From NCBI GenBank assembly GCA_041906185.1, contig JAYRJQ010000020.1, forward strand, positions 43,390 to 107,389: a stretch of DNA of 64,000 nt, given 5' to 3'. Below the pieces are notes generated by a model, which saw only the letters and a program-made list of their open reading frames with translations, searched no databases and was not told the origin of the DNA. The stretch is from Roseateles_B sp041906185. GTDB lineage: Bacteria > Pseudomonadota > Gammaproteobacteria > Burkholderiales > Burkholderiaceae_C. Both the position numbers and the translations under genes were made by a program. This document shows positions 30,851 through 39,404 of this stretch, in pieces. Numbering within the stretch: position 1 is the first letter of the stretch; every line of letters starts with the position of its first letter.

Positions 30851-31164
30851 TCGGCCAAGCCTTGTTCAAGCCTTGTTCCTTAGGTGCTGGGGGCGCGGAT
30901 ATCCAGCCGATGTCGCCTGGGGTAAATCAGGATCAAGGCGGTGTCAGGCCGTTCTTGAAGAAGCCGGGTAGACCGCCTAGCTTAGAGAGGCCTGACGACA
31001 GGCATCTCAACTGGCGCAGTCTCTGCGCGCCAGGGGCCCTTCGGTCGTTCACCGTTGAGCTCCACCGGTGGCGCCAGCCACCCACCCCTCCGCGCGAAAG
31101 CCCGGAGGGGTTCCTCTTTGATGGGTCCTCAGTCCGGGCCCTGCGGCGAGGGGGTGCGTTCGGT
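30851..31164. other. 314-bp stretch after ubiD, structured, ending in a terminator
   Basis: No gene is supported. Features in order: a direct repeat of CAAGCCTTGTT near 30856-30880; a small stem GCCTG-ACGA-CAGGC near 30990; a stem CTGGCGC...GCGCCAG near 31010-31033; and a rho-independent-type hairpin at 31084-31111. The stretch could be an ordinary 3' end or could hold a small RNA. Confidence 0.5.
31084..31120 (+). terminator. Terminator hairpin downstream of ubiD
   Basis: ACCCCTCCG and CGGAGGGGT form a 9-bp stem with an 11-base loop containing GCGAAAGC, followed by TCCTCTTTG. The T-tract is weak. It points along the plus strand toward the convergent ydcF-like gene. Confidence 0.6.
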
Positions 31165-31950
31165 TCAATGGCCAGCCAGCAACCCCAGGCCTTCATAGAA
31201 GACGTAGCGCATGCGGCGGTAGCCCGCCGCGCTGGGCAGCCAGTCGTAGGGCGAGAGCTCGTCCAGCGCCCGCCCTCCCACAGGTGCCGGCACCAGGCGC
31301 AGCGGGGTGTTCTCGGCGAGCGCAGCGGCTTCGAAGGCCCGCAGACTGCGCGGCATGTGCTCTGCGTGCGTGACGATCACAAGCTGTCGGACGCCCTGGG
31401 CGCGCAGCAGCGGCAGGCTCAGCCGGGCATTTTCGCGGGTGTCCTGGGCCGCCGCCTCGACCAACGCCAGTGGCAGTCCGAACTCCTCCTGTGCCACCCG
31501 GCTGGCCACGTCGGCCTCCGGCACGTCACCCGGCTTGGGATGGCTGGGCAGGCCGCCCGTGAAGCCCAGCGGCCAATGACAGCGGCGGGCCAGATAGGCG
31601 CCGTGCCGAAGCCGCGCCAGCGTTTCCAGCTTCAAGTCCGGGCCGGCGCGGTCGCTGGTCCATTGATGAATCCCGCCGCCGAGCACCAGGACCAGCGTGT
31701 GCGCCTGCGCCTGGCATTCAGCGGGCACCGGGAGCAGCGGCGGCGGCGGGTCGAGGAGGGCGCGCTGCAGCAGCACGGCCGGTGCCTCGCACAGGGACAG
31801 CCACATCGGCACGAGGCTCAGCGGCAGCAGCAGGCGCCAGCGTCCTGCGCGCCGCCACAGCAGCAGGCTGGCCAGCATCGGCGGCAGCAGCAGGCCGGGC
31901 GGGGCCAGCAGGGCCAGGCAGGCGGCCTTGAGGGGGCTGTACAGATCCAT
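31165..31950 (-). CDS. YdcF/ElyC/SanA-family (DUF218) membrane protein
   Basis: This 261-residue protein has two N-terminal transmembrane helices (about 8-30 and 39-60) and a DUF218 domain. The domain shows LVLVLGGGIHQ, LARLRHGAYLARR, PLGFTGG, TRENARLSLPLLRAQGVRQLVIVTHAEHMPRSLRAFE and the C-terminal DWLPSAAGYRRMRYVFYEGLG. Relatives affect envelope integrity and lipid-carrier homeostasis, but the reaction is unknown. It stands alone between convergent ubiD and divergent msrA. Confidence 0.8.
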   Translation of the reverse strand: MDLYSPLKAACLALLAPPGLLLPPMLASLLLWRRAGRWRLLLPLSLVPMWLSLCEAPAVLLQRALLDPPPPLLPVPAECQAQAHTLVLVLGGGIHQWTSDRAGPDLKLETLARLRHGAYLARRCHWPLGFTGGLPSHPKPGDVPEADVASRVAQEEFGLPLALVEAAAQDTRENARLSLPLLRAQGVRQLVIVTHAEHMPRSLRAFEAAALAENTPLRLVPAPVGGRALDELSPYDWLPSAAGYRRMRYVFYEGLGLLAGH

Positions 31951-32114
31951 CGAGTGGCTTGAGCGGAGGGTGGGCGGTGCAAAGTTGTGCTGAAACCTGA
32001 GGACGACTGCGCTGTTCGCAGGCGCCAGGGCGGCCGCGATTTGAGCATGTGACGCGGGGCTGGCGGCACAATGCGGGCTGATCCTGATCCCACCCGTCTA
32101 TGGAGAACCACGCG

Positions 32115-32669
32115 ATGAGCCATGCCGGCACGGGCCGCATCACCCTGGGGGGCGGCTGTTTCTGGTGCACCGAGGCCGTGTTCGCCCGCGTCCGGGGCGT
32201 GCAGGCGGTCGAGCCCGGCTACTGCAACGGCGAGATGCCCGACCCCAGCTACGAGCAGGTCTGCACCGGGCGGACCGGGCATGCCGAAGTGGTCCGCATC
32301 GACTATGACCCCTCTCAGGTCACGCTGCGGCAACTGCTGGAGGTCTTCTTCTGCATCCATGACCCCACGAGCCTGAATCGCCAGGGCGCCGATGTCGGCA
32401 CCCAGTACCGTTCGGGCATCTATTTCGAGCATGCGCAGGACGAGGCTGTGGCGCGCGCCTTCGTGGCCGAGGCCAACGAGGCCCTGGGCGGCCGCGTGGT
32501 CACCGAGATCGAGCCCCTGCGGCTCTACAGCACGGCCGAGTCCTACCACCACCAGTATTTCGCCCGCAATCCGGACCAGGGCTATTGCGTCTTCGTGGTC
32601 GCGGGCAAGGTCGACAAGTTCAGGAAGACCTTCGCCCACCTGATGCAAGCCGATGCGGACGGGGCCTGA
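32115..32669 (+). CDS. msrA: Peptide-methionine (S)-S-oxide reductase
   Basis: This is 184 residues from the ATG at 32115 (an ATG at 32100 is also possible). The active-site motif GGGCFWCTEAVF has the nucleophilic Cys15. YEQVCTGRTGHAEVVRIDYDP and HDPTSLNRQGADVGTQYRSGIY are the substrate-binding regions. It repairs oxidised methionine. A CACAAT -10-like box lies at 32067-32072. The next gene starts 111 bases later. Confidence 0.95.
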   Translation: MSHAGTGRITLGGGCFWCTEAVFARVRGVQAVEPGYCNGEMPDPSYEQVCTGRTGHAEVVRIDYDPSQVTLRQLLEVFFCIHDPTSLNRQGADVGTQYRSGIYFEHAQDEAVARAFVAEANEALGGRVVTEIEPLRLYSTAESYHHQYFARNPDQGYCVFVVAGKVDKFRKTFAHLMQADADGA

Positions 32670-32780
32670 GTTGATCCTGCCGTCGGATCCCACCGCTCGC
32701 CGGCCCTTGCCGCGCACCGGCCTGGCGCCGGACCCGCATCGCCTCGGGCCGGGCGAGGGCGAGGGCAAGGAGGGCCGGGC

Positions 32781-33512
32781 ATGACCGTCCTCAGCGAGCC
32801 GATGATCGCCTGGCACGGCCTGCGCCATGCGTATGCCGGCGGTGCCCTGCTGTATTTCGACGACTTCGTGCTGGCGCCCCGCCACCACCTGCTGGTCCAT
32901 GGGCCTTCCGGGGCCGGCAAGACGACGCTGCTGAACATGATGGCCGGCCTGCTGCGCCCCTCCGATGGCCAGTTGCGGCTGGCGGGCGTGGAGCTTGGGC
33001 GGCTGCACGGGGCGGACGTCGATCGCTGGCGTGGGCGCGAGCTGGGCCTCGTGTCCCCCCGCCTGCACCTGAGCCCCGCGCTGAACGTGCTGGAGAACCT
33101 GCGGCTGCCCTTCCTGGCGGCCGGCCTGCGGGTGGACAAGGACCGCATCGGCCTGGTCATGACCAGTCTCGGCCTCGAAGGGTTGGCCAAGCGCCGTGCC
33201 GCCCAGCTCAATCAAGGCCAGCTGCAGCGCGTGATTCTGGCGCGGGCCCTGCTTCGCGGTCCGCGCGTTCTCATCGCCGACGAGCCGACCGCCAACCTGG
33301 ACGAGGAGGGCGGCGAACGCATGATCGGCCTGCTGTGCCAGGCGGCGGCGGAGCATCAGGTCACCCTGGTGGTCACCACGCATGACGCTCGCGTCGTGCA
33401 GCGCTTCCAGGCCCTGCTGCCGGTCCAGCTGCATCGCCTGCGCAATCTGGGCTGGCTGGCGTCCGGCCTCACGGCGGGGCTCAGCAGCGTGCTCGGAGGG
33501 ATGCGGGAATGA
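32781..33512 (+). CDS. ABC transporter ATP-binding protein (LolD/MacB type)
   Basis: This 243-residue protein has Walker A GPSGAGKTTLLNM, a Q-loop in VSPRLHLSPALNV, signature QLNQGQLQRVILARAL (a variant of LSGGQ), Walker B VLIADEPTANLDEEGG and the switch VVTTHDARV. The signature variant is common in FtsX-type exporters. It overlaps the permease gene by 4 bases. The downstream TonB receptor suggests that the pair belongs to a metal-uptake cluster. Confidence 0.88.
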   Translation: MTVLSEPMIAWHGLRHAYAGGALLYFDDFVLAPRHHLLVHGPSGAGKTTLLNMMAGLLRPSDGQLRLAGVELGRLHGADVDRWRGRELGLVSPRLHLSPALNVLENLRLPFLAAGLRVDKDRIGLVMTSLGLEGLAKRRAAQLNQGQLQRVILARALLRGPRVLIADEPTANLDEEGGERMIGLLCQAAAEHQVTLVVTTHDARVVQRFQALLPVQLHRLRNLGWLASGLTAGLSSVLGGMRE

Positions 33513-34780
33513 GGCGGCTGGGTCTTCATCTGCCCTGGCTGGCCTGGCGACATCTGTGGTCGCGCCCGTTGTACGCCGCGGTGAGCGTGGTGCTCATGAG
33601 CCTGGCCTTGGCCGTGGCCGGGCTCCTGCTGCAGCTGGCCCAGCGCCTGCCGCAGCAGCTGGACCAGGAGCTGCAGGGCACCGAGCTGCTGGTCGGGCCG
33701 CGCGGGGATCCCTGGCGCCAGATTCTGTCGGGTCTGCTGTTCCTGGGTGAGCCCGGCAGCAGCTTGCCCTACGAAGCCCTGCCGCTGCTGCGGGGCTTGC
33801 CTCAGGTGCAGCAGGCGGTGCCGGTGCTGATCGGCCCCCGCCATCAATCCCTGCTCATGCTGGGCACGGAGCCCGCCTTCCTGGCGATGCGACAGGCGCG
33901 GCTGGCGCACGGGCGCGTCTTCGCCCACGTGATGGAGGTGGTGCTGGGGGCTGACGCCGCGCAGCGCCTGGGCCTGGGCGTGGGGGCTGAATTCAATGCG
34001 GCCGGTGCGCAGCGGCCCTTCGTGGTGGTGGGCGTGCTGGCTCGCCAGGGGTCGACACTCGACGGACTGATCCTCACGGACTTGAGCTCTCTGTGGTCGG
34101 CGCAACGGCCCGCCGCCGCGCTCCCGGCCGGTTTGTCGGAGGGGTTCGGGGGCGCGGATGCGCTCGCCGGGGCGCCTCCGCGCGCGCTGCCCGCCGCGCT
34201 GGACGGAGCGGTGGCTGGCGAGGAAAGCCTCGGTGACATCAGCTTTGTGCTGGTCAGCCCGGCCGGTCCGGAGTCGCTGAACGTCCTGCTGCCGTGGCTG
34301 AACACGCAGGGCGGCCTGCTGGCCGCCGTCCCGAGGGATGAGGTCGGGCGTATGAAGGCCTCGCTGGCCTGGCTGCCGATGCTGCTGACGACCCTGCTGG
34401 CCCTGCTGCTGCTATGCGCCTGGCTGGCGGCCTTCGCGCTGATGCTGCAGGCCCAGGAGCAGCGTCGGCAGGACCTCGTGCTGCTGCGGGTGCTCGGGGC
34501 ACCGGCCTGGCGCGTGGCCCTGCTGCCCGTGCTGGAGTGGCTGTGGGTGAGCGCGCTGGCCTTGGGCATCGCCTGGGCGGCGACCGAGCTCGCGTGGATT
34601 CAGTCCCGCCGGCTCGCAGCGCCGGAGCAATTGCACTGGCTGGGGACCCAGGGCCGGGTGGTGATGTTCGGGGGGCGCCTGGCCTTGCTCGGGCTGCTGC
34701 TGGCCCTGGCCGGCGCGGCCTGGCCGGCCTGGTGTGCCTGGCGCCTGCAGGTTTCGCGGCTGCTGCAGCCGGGAGAGTGA
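33509..34780 (+). CDS. FtsX-like ABC transporter permease
   Basis: This 423-residue protein has an N-terminal transmembrane helix (about 20-45), a large periplasmic domain and three C-terminal helices beginning ASLAWLPMLLTTLLALLLLCAWLAAFALMLQAQEQRRQDLVLLRVLGAPAWRVA. This is the MacB/FtsX arrangement, with the charged RRQDLVLLRVLGA loop that docks the ATPase. Its ATG overlaps the ATPase stop as ATGA. Such pairs move lipoproteins or act mechanically rather than importing solutes; function here is not known. Confidence 0.85.
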   Translation: MRRLGLHLPWLAWRHLWSRPLYAAVSVVLMSLALAVAGLLLQLAQRLPQQLDQELQGTELLVGPRGDPWRQILSGLLFLGEPGSSLPYEALPLLRGLPQVQQAVPVLIGPRHQSLLMLGTEPAFLAMRQARLAHGRVFAHVMEVVLGADAAQRLGLGVGAEFNAAGAQRPFVVVGVLARQGSTLDGLILTDLSSLWSAQRPAAALPAGLSEGFGGADALAGAPPRALPAALDGAVAGEESLGDISFVLVSPAGPESLNVLLPWLNTQGGLLAAVPRDEVGRMKASLAWLPMLLTTLLALLLLCAWLAAFALMLQAQEQRRQDLVLLRVLGAPAWRVALLPVLEWLWVSALALGIAWAATELAWIQSRRLAAPEQLHWLGTQGRVVMFGGRLALLGLLLALAGAAWPAWCAWRLQVSRLLQPGE

Positions 34781-35100
34781 TCCCCGAGGCCTCATCAAGT
34801 CTACGGGGCATGCCTGATGGCATCGGGGGCCGGCGCATGCACAATGCGCTCCGCCTGGGCGTCCTCGGTAGCGCCTTGCACTTCTTCTCACACCTGGACC
34901 GTGCACGCATTTTCCGCCTTCATCCCCTGCAGCGCCTTCCTGGCGGCTCCGGCACGCGAGTGCCCGGCCGGCGTGCGTCGGCGGGGCGGCGGGTTTGGAT
35001 GTGGGCTGGAGGACGGTGCTGAAATCGGTACTGGAATTCGTACAAGAGGCGCTCGAGGGCTGATCCCCTGGGGCGCCGCCCACGGCCGGGAGGCAGGGCC
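34781..35100. other. 320-bp gap with a probable promoter
   Basis: No gene is supported; three short frames run through but lack family features or a ribosome-binding site. CACAAT followed by GCG at 34840-34845 resembles the -10 boxes seen elsewhere in the window, so a promoter for the small protein and TonB receptor genes may start here. I searched by eye for a Zur-type palindrome and saw none. Confidence 0.5.
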
Positions 35101-35496
35101 ATGAGCGTGTCACGCGCTCGCCGCGTTGCCCGTCCTGGCCACTGGCGCTGGGGCGGCTGGCCCTTCCATGTCTGGCTGGCCTTGTGCCTGCTGCTGGCGC
35201 AGGGACTGGGCCAGGGGCACCGCATCGCGCACCAGGGGGCCCGGCTCGCCGCGTCCGCCGTGCTCGCAGGCGCGATGCCCGCCGAGGCGGCCAGCACCGA
35301 CGGCTGGGGTCACGTGCTCGGCTCGGCGGACTGCCAGCTGTTCGACCACCTGGCCCAGGCTGACCAGGTCACCACACCGGACCACCCGCAAGCGCTGCTG
35401 GCGCTCACCGGGGTGGGTCTACGGGCCCCGGTGCCGGCATCTGCTACGGCGGCCGGGCCTGGCCCCTGTGCACGGGATCCGCCCGTTCTTGCCTGA
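35101..35496 (+). CDS. Small secreted/anchored His/Cys protein upstream of a TonB receptor
   Basis: This 131-residue protein has an N-terminal hydrophobic segment (WPFHVWLALCLLLAQGLG) after an Arg-rich start. Potential metal ligands follow: GHRIAHQ, GWGHVLG, SADCQLFDHLAQAD and TPDHPQ. Small proteins with a closely similar DCxLFDxL...D motif are found in Burkholderiales beside TonB-dependent receptors. A role in periplasmic metal handling is inferred. It lies 150 bases before the receptor gene. Confidence 0.6.
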   Translation: MSVSRARRVARPGHWRWGGWPFHVWLALCLLLAQGLGQGHRIAHQGARLAASAVLAGAMPAEAASTDGWGHVLGSADCQLFDHLAQADQVTTPDHPQALLALTGVGLRAPVPASATAAGPGPCARDPPVLA

Positions 35497-35646
35497 GATC
35501 CCGCCCCGCGCCTGGGGCTGATGACGCTTGGCTGCCATTGGCGGGCCAGGCCGGGGGCGCCATCGTGCGCCTCTCTCCTCTCGGATCCGGCGAGGCTTGA
35601 CCCAGCCCGCCACATCAGGGGGCCGCTCATCGACGGCCCATGAACC

Positions 35647-37758
35647 ATGCAAGAACGCTCTCTCCACGCCGCGCCACGCGCGGCTCGCTCCGCCATCTCC
35701 CTGCTGAATCGCGCCTCTCTGAGCCGACCGCTGCCCCTGCGGCCCTCGGTGCTCGTCCTGAGCCTGATGGCCGCCACGCTGGCCCATGCCGAGGGCGGCA
35801 CCGCAGACCGCCAGACGCTGGACCCGGTCCAGGTCACCGGCAATCCGCTGGGCAATAAGGAACTGGCGCAGCCAGGGCAGACGCTGTCCGGGGATGCGCT
35901 GCTGCTGCGTCGCGGTGCCAGCCTCGGTGAGACCGTCGAAGGCCTGCCCGGCGTGGCGGCCACCTCCTTTGGCCCCAATGCCAGCCGTCCCACCATCCGC
36001 GGGCTCGATGGCGAGCGGGTGCGCATGCTCAACAACGCGGGCGCCTCCCTGGACGTGTCCAGCCTCAGCTACGACCACGCCGTGCCGGTGGATCCGCTGG
36101 TGGTCGACCGGGTCGAGGTGCTGCGCGGGGCAGCGGCCCTGCTCTATGGTGGCAATGCCATCGGCGGGGTGGTGAACACCATCGACAACCGCATTCCGCG
36201 CAGCCGCGCCCAGGGCTTGTCCGGTGCGGTCGACTTGCGTCTGGGCGGCGCATCCGGCGAGCGCGCCGCAGCGGCCGTGCTGGACGGCGGGCAGGGCCCG
36301 TGGGCCTGGCATGCCGACGTCTCCCGCCGCCTGGCGGACGACCAGAAGACGCCAGCCTTCACCGCGCCGGACGGCCTTCGCATGGATCGCGTGCGCAACT
36401 CCGCAAGCGCGGCGCGCAGCGGCGCCCTGGGCGGTTCCTGGGTCGGCCAGGACGGCTACGCCGGGCTGAGCTTCGATGACTATCGCAACGACTACGGCGT
36501 GACGGTGGAGCCCGATGTGAAGATCGCCATGCAGCGCCAGCGCGTGGCGGGCGCCGGTGAGCAGCGTTGGCAGGAGGGCTTCCTGCGCAAGGTCCAGTGG
36601 CAGTTCAGCCGCGCGCGCTATCAGCACGACGAGGTCGAGGGCGATGGCTCGCTCGGCACGCGCTTCTCGCAGCGGGGCTCGGAGCTGCGCGTGCAGGCGG
36701 AGCATGCACCTGTGGGCGGCGCGCGCGGCGTGCTGGGCTGGCAGCTGGAGAACAGCCGCTTCGAGGTGCAGGGCGAGGAAGCCCTGATGCCCGGCAACCG
36801 CAGCCGGGCGCAAGGCCTCTTCATCCTGGAGCAGTGGAGCGATGGACCGTGGCAGCTGGGCCTGGGCGCCCGGCGTGACCAGGTGCGCGTCCGCTCGGAC
36901 GGCGACGCCGCGGATGCCGAGGAACCCCGCTTTGGCGAGGGCATGGAGCGGCGCTTCTCGCCCAAGAGCGGCTCCGTCAGCCTGGCCTGGCACCCCGTGG
37001 CCGACCTCGGCCTCAGCCTGAACGTCAACCATTCCGAGCGCGCACCGTCCGCCGGCGAGCTCTTCGCCAAGGGCGTGCACGTCGCGACGGGCGCCTTCGA
37101 GCAGGGGGATGCGACGCTCGGCCTGGAACATGCCAGCGGCCTGGACCTGGGGCTGCACTGGAAGCACCAGGCGGGGAGCATCGAGATCAACGCCTATCGC
37201 ACGCGCTTCAAGGACTACATCGCGCTGCGGGCGACGGGGGCGACGGTGCCTGGTGAGGGCGCCGAGCCACTGCCGGTCTACGCCTATCAGGCCGTGGCCG
37301 CCCGTCTGCAGGGGCTGGAGCTGAACGTCCAGCAGGACCTGCAGATGCGATGGCTGCCCGGCGCGCTGGGGGGCTGGCATTGGCAGGCGGGGCTGCAGAT
37401 GGACTGGGTGCGCGGGGACGACCTGAGCCACGGCGAGCCCCTGCCGCGCATCGCACCGCGGCGGACCACGCTGAGCCTCGAGGGGCAGGGCGGCCCGTGG
37501 GGTTTGCGGCTGGAGATCCAGCAGGCGGCGGCCCAAGGGCGCGTGCCGGCCGAGGATCGCGCGACGCCGGGCTACACGGTCGCCAAGCTCGCGCTGAATC
37601 GCCAGTTCCGCTGGGAGCAGATGGACGCGCTGTGGTACCTCAAGCTGGACAACCTCGGCAACACGCTGGCCTACCGGGCTGCGAGCATGCCCACGATCCG
37701 CGACTGGGCGCCGCTGCCGGGGCGCAGCGTGTCGACCGGCGTGCAGCTGCGCTTCTGA
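35647..37758 (+). CDS. TonB-dependent outer-membrane receptor, ZnuD-like
   Basis: This 703-residue protein has a signal peptide ending near AHAEGG, then a TonB-box-like LDPVQVTGNPLG. The plug follows (GASLGETVEGLPGVAATSFGPNASRPTIRGLDGERVRMLNNAG, SYDHAVPVDPLVVDRVEVLRGAAALLYGG) and then a 22-strand barrel ending in Phe (TGVQLRF). The plug sequence and the His-Asp motif in SYDHA resemble ZnuD, the zinc receptor of Neisseria and relatives. It probably imports zinc or another chelated metal; there is no direct proof here. Confidence 0.85.
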   Translation: MQERSLHAAPRAARSAISLLNRASLSRPLPLRPSVLVLSLMAATLAHAEGGTADRQTLDPVQVTGNPLGNKELAQPGQTLSGDALLLRRGASLGETVEGLPGVAATSFGPNASRPTIRGLDGERVRMLNNAGASLDVSSLSYDHAVPVDPLVVDRVEVLRGAAALLYGGNAIGGVVNTIDNRIPRSRAQGLSGAVDLRLGGASGERAAAAVLDGGQGPWAWHADVSRRLADDQKTPAFTAPDGLRMDRVRNSASAARSGALGGSWVGQDGYAGLSFDDYRNDYGVTVEPDVKIAMQRQRVAGAGEQRWQEGFLRKVQWQFSRARYQHDEVEGDGSLGTRFSQRGSELRVQAEHAPVGGARGVLGWQLENSRFEVQGEEALMPGNRSRAQGLFILEQWSDGPWQLGLGARRDQVRVRSDGDAADAEEPRFGEGMERRFSPKSGSVSLAWHPVADLGLSLNVNHSERAPSAGELFAKGVHVATGAFEQGDATLGLEHASGLDLGLHWKHQAGSIEINAYRTRFKDYIALRATGATVPGEGAEPLPVYAYQAVAARLQGLELNVQQDLQMRWLPGALGGWHWQAGLQMDWVRGDDLSHGEPLPRIAPRRTTLSLEGQGGPWGLRLEIQQAAAQGRVPAEDRATPGYTVAKLALNRQFRWEQMDALWYLKLDNLGNTLAYRAASMPTIRDWAPLPGRSVSTGVQLRF

Positions 37759-37819
37759 GCGAGGTCCGGGTCGCGCGCCGCGCGCCCCGGCTCCGGCGTC
37801 GCAACGCCGCCGCTGGTCC

Positions 37820-38455
37820 TCAGGGCGCCAGGCGCTCCCGCACCCAGCTGCCGCCGTCCTGGCGGTAGCGGATGCGGTCGTGCAGGCGCGAGCGACGGCC
37901 CTGCCAGAACTCCCAGCGCTCGGGCACGAGGCGGTAGCCGCCCCAGTGCGGCGGGCGATCGGGCTTCAGGCCGTGCTGGGCCGCGGCTTTGGCGGCATTG
38001 GCCACCAGCACGGCACGGGAGCTGATCACCTGGCTCTGCGGGGAGGCCCAGGCGCCCAGGCGCGAGTCCAGCGGGCGCGAGTGGAAGTAGGCGTCCGATT
38101 CCTCGGCGCTGACCTTCTCCACGCGCCCCTCGATGCGCACCACGCGTTCCAGTTCCACCCAGTGGAACTGCAGGGCAGCAAAGGGATGGACCGCGAGTTC
38201 CTGGCCCTTGCGGCTCTCGTAGTTGGTGAACCAGACGATGCCGCGCTCGTCGAGGCCCTTGATGAGCACGATGCGCGTCGAGGGCCGGCCGTCTTCGCCG
38301 ACGGTGGCCACGGTCATGGCGTTGGGCTCCGGGACCTCGGCTTTCAGGGCCTCGTCCAGCCACTGGCGGAACTGCAGGAGCGGCTCGCTCGCGGCGCCGG
38401 ATTCGTCCAGCTCGGCCAGCTCGTAGCTCTTGCGCAGATCGGAAAGCTTGTTCAT
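37820..38455 (-). CDS. pdxH: Pyridoxine/pyridoxamine 5'-phosphate oxidase
   Basis: This is 211 residues from the ATG at 38455. It matches PdxH throughout: MNKLSDLRKSYELAELDE, NAMTVATVGEDGRPSTRIVLIKGLDERGIVWFTNYESRKG, FHWVELERVVRIEGRVEK, SRLGAWASPQSQ, PPHWGGYRLVPERWEFWQGRRSRLHDR and the terminal RLAP. FMN and substrate residues are intact. It is the last step of PLP synthesis and salvage. It is divergent from the MobA-like gene. Confidence 0.97.
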   Translation of the reverse strand: MNKLSDLRKSYELAELDESGAASEPLLQFRQWLDEALKAEVPEPNAMTVATVGEDGRPSTRIVLIKGLDERGIVWFTNYESRKGQELAVHPFAALQFHWVELERVVRIEGRVEKVSAEESDAYFHSRPLDSRLGAWASPQSQVISSRAVLVANAAKAAAQHGLKPDRPPHWGGYRLVPERWEFWQGRRSRLHDRIRYRQDGGSWVRERLAP

Positions 38456-38578
38456 ACCGGGAGTATCACTCAGGCGGGAACTCCTTAAGTGAAGCCCCCT
38501 ATGGGGAGCCCCCGGGCGTGCAGGCATGCTGCAGGGCAACAGCCGCTGAACAGGCGGCAACATGAAAAGGTGATTCGA

Positions 38579-39244
38579 ATGGATGAACGACGGCCTGTTG
38601 TCGTCGTGCTGGCCGCTGGCCAGGGCAGCCGCTACAAGGGCCCTGGACACAAGCTGCACCAGGAACTGCGTGCGGGCGAGACGGTGCTTCAGCGCACGGT
38701 CGCCCAGGTCCGGGCCTCCGGCCTGCCATGGGTGCTCGTCACGACCCAAGCGATGAAGGATCCGGTCCAGTGCCTGGTCTCGCGGCTCGACCAGCTCGTG
38801 GTCCTGCCGGAGCGTGGTGTGCAGGGTCAGGTCTTGCCCGTCGGCATGGGACACAGCATCGCGGCGGGCGTGTCCGCCAGCGGGGACGCGCCGGGATGGG
38901 TGCTGATGCCCGGGGACATGCCCGGCGTCATGCCGGACACACTGCGCGCAGTGGCCGAAGGGCTCGGCGAGCAGGCCGTCGCCTTTGCCCAGCACCGAGG
39001 GCGCAGCGGCCAGCCGCTGGCCTTCTCGGCCGAGCTGTACTCCGACCTCGTGGGCCTGCAAGGCGATGAGGGCGCGCGGCGGCTGGTGGCGCGCTACCCC
39101 GCTGTCGGCGTGGAGGTGCCCGACCCCGCTGTGCTCGAGAGCATCGACACGCTGGAGGACCTTCAGCGCATGCGCGAGCGTGAAGCCGTGGGCAGCACGC
39201 AGGCCATGCTGCAAGGCACCTCGGTGGCTGGCACCTGGCGCTGA
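38579..39244 (+). CDS. MobA/MocA-like nucleotidyltransferase
   Basis: This 221-residue NTP-transferase protein has VVVVLAAGQGSRYKGPGHKLHQEL, the nucleotide-binding loop followed by Lys, VLMPGDMPGVMPDTLRAV with the metal-binding Asp, and GQPLAFSAELYSDL. It resembles the MocA/MobA group that adds CMP or GMP to the molybdenum cofactor, but the usual GxxxRxG becomes GQGSRYKG. The exact substrate is uncertain. No molybdoenzyme gene is adjacent; mog lies 3 kb downstream. Confidence 0.75.
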   Translation: MDERRPVVVVLAAGQGSRYKGPGHKLHQELRAGETVLQRTVAQVRASGLPWVLVTTQAMKDPVQCLVSRLDQLVVLPERGVQGQVLPVGMGHSIAAGVSASGDAPGWVLMPGDMPGVMPDTLRAVAEGLGEQAVAFAQHRGRSGQPLAFSAELYSDLVGLQGDEGARRLVARYPAVGVEVPDPAVLESIDTLEDLQRMREREAVGSTQAMLQGTSVAGTWR

Positions 39245-39314
39245 GGGCTTCCCAGCCGGGCCTCGTTGCCAAGCGCCCATGAAAAAGACGGGCATGAAAA
39301 AAAGGACGCCCATG

Positions 39315-39349
39315 AAAAAGGCGCCCGGATGGAGCATCGCGGGCGCCTT
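39315..39349 (-). terminator. Terminator after suhB with serial T-tracts
   Basis: On the minus strand AAGGCGCCCG and CGGGCGCCTT form a 10-bp stem followed by TTTTTC. Two further T-tracts (CTTTTTTTCATG and CTTTTTCATG) follow within 40 bases. It ends suhB transcription and lies 56 bases past its stop. Confidence 0.85.
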
Positions 39350-39404
39350 GTGAGGCGGGTAGGGCGCCGGCACCGGCCTCGGTGCGCGTCGCCCGGAATC
39401 GGCC

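Noticed and set aside
34817..35104. 95-codon frame between the ABC permease and the small His/Cys protein
   Set aside because: No ribosome-binding site, no recognisable features, and three frames are about equally open here; the region looks like a promoter.
34781..35646. Zur box controlling the ZnuD-like receptor
   Set aside because: No AT-rich palindrome of the GTTATA-type was visible; a weight-matrix scan would be needed to exclude a weak site.
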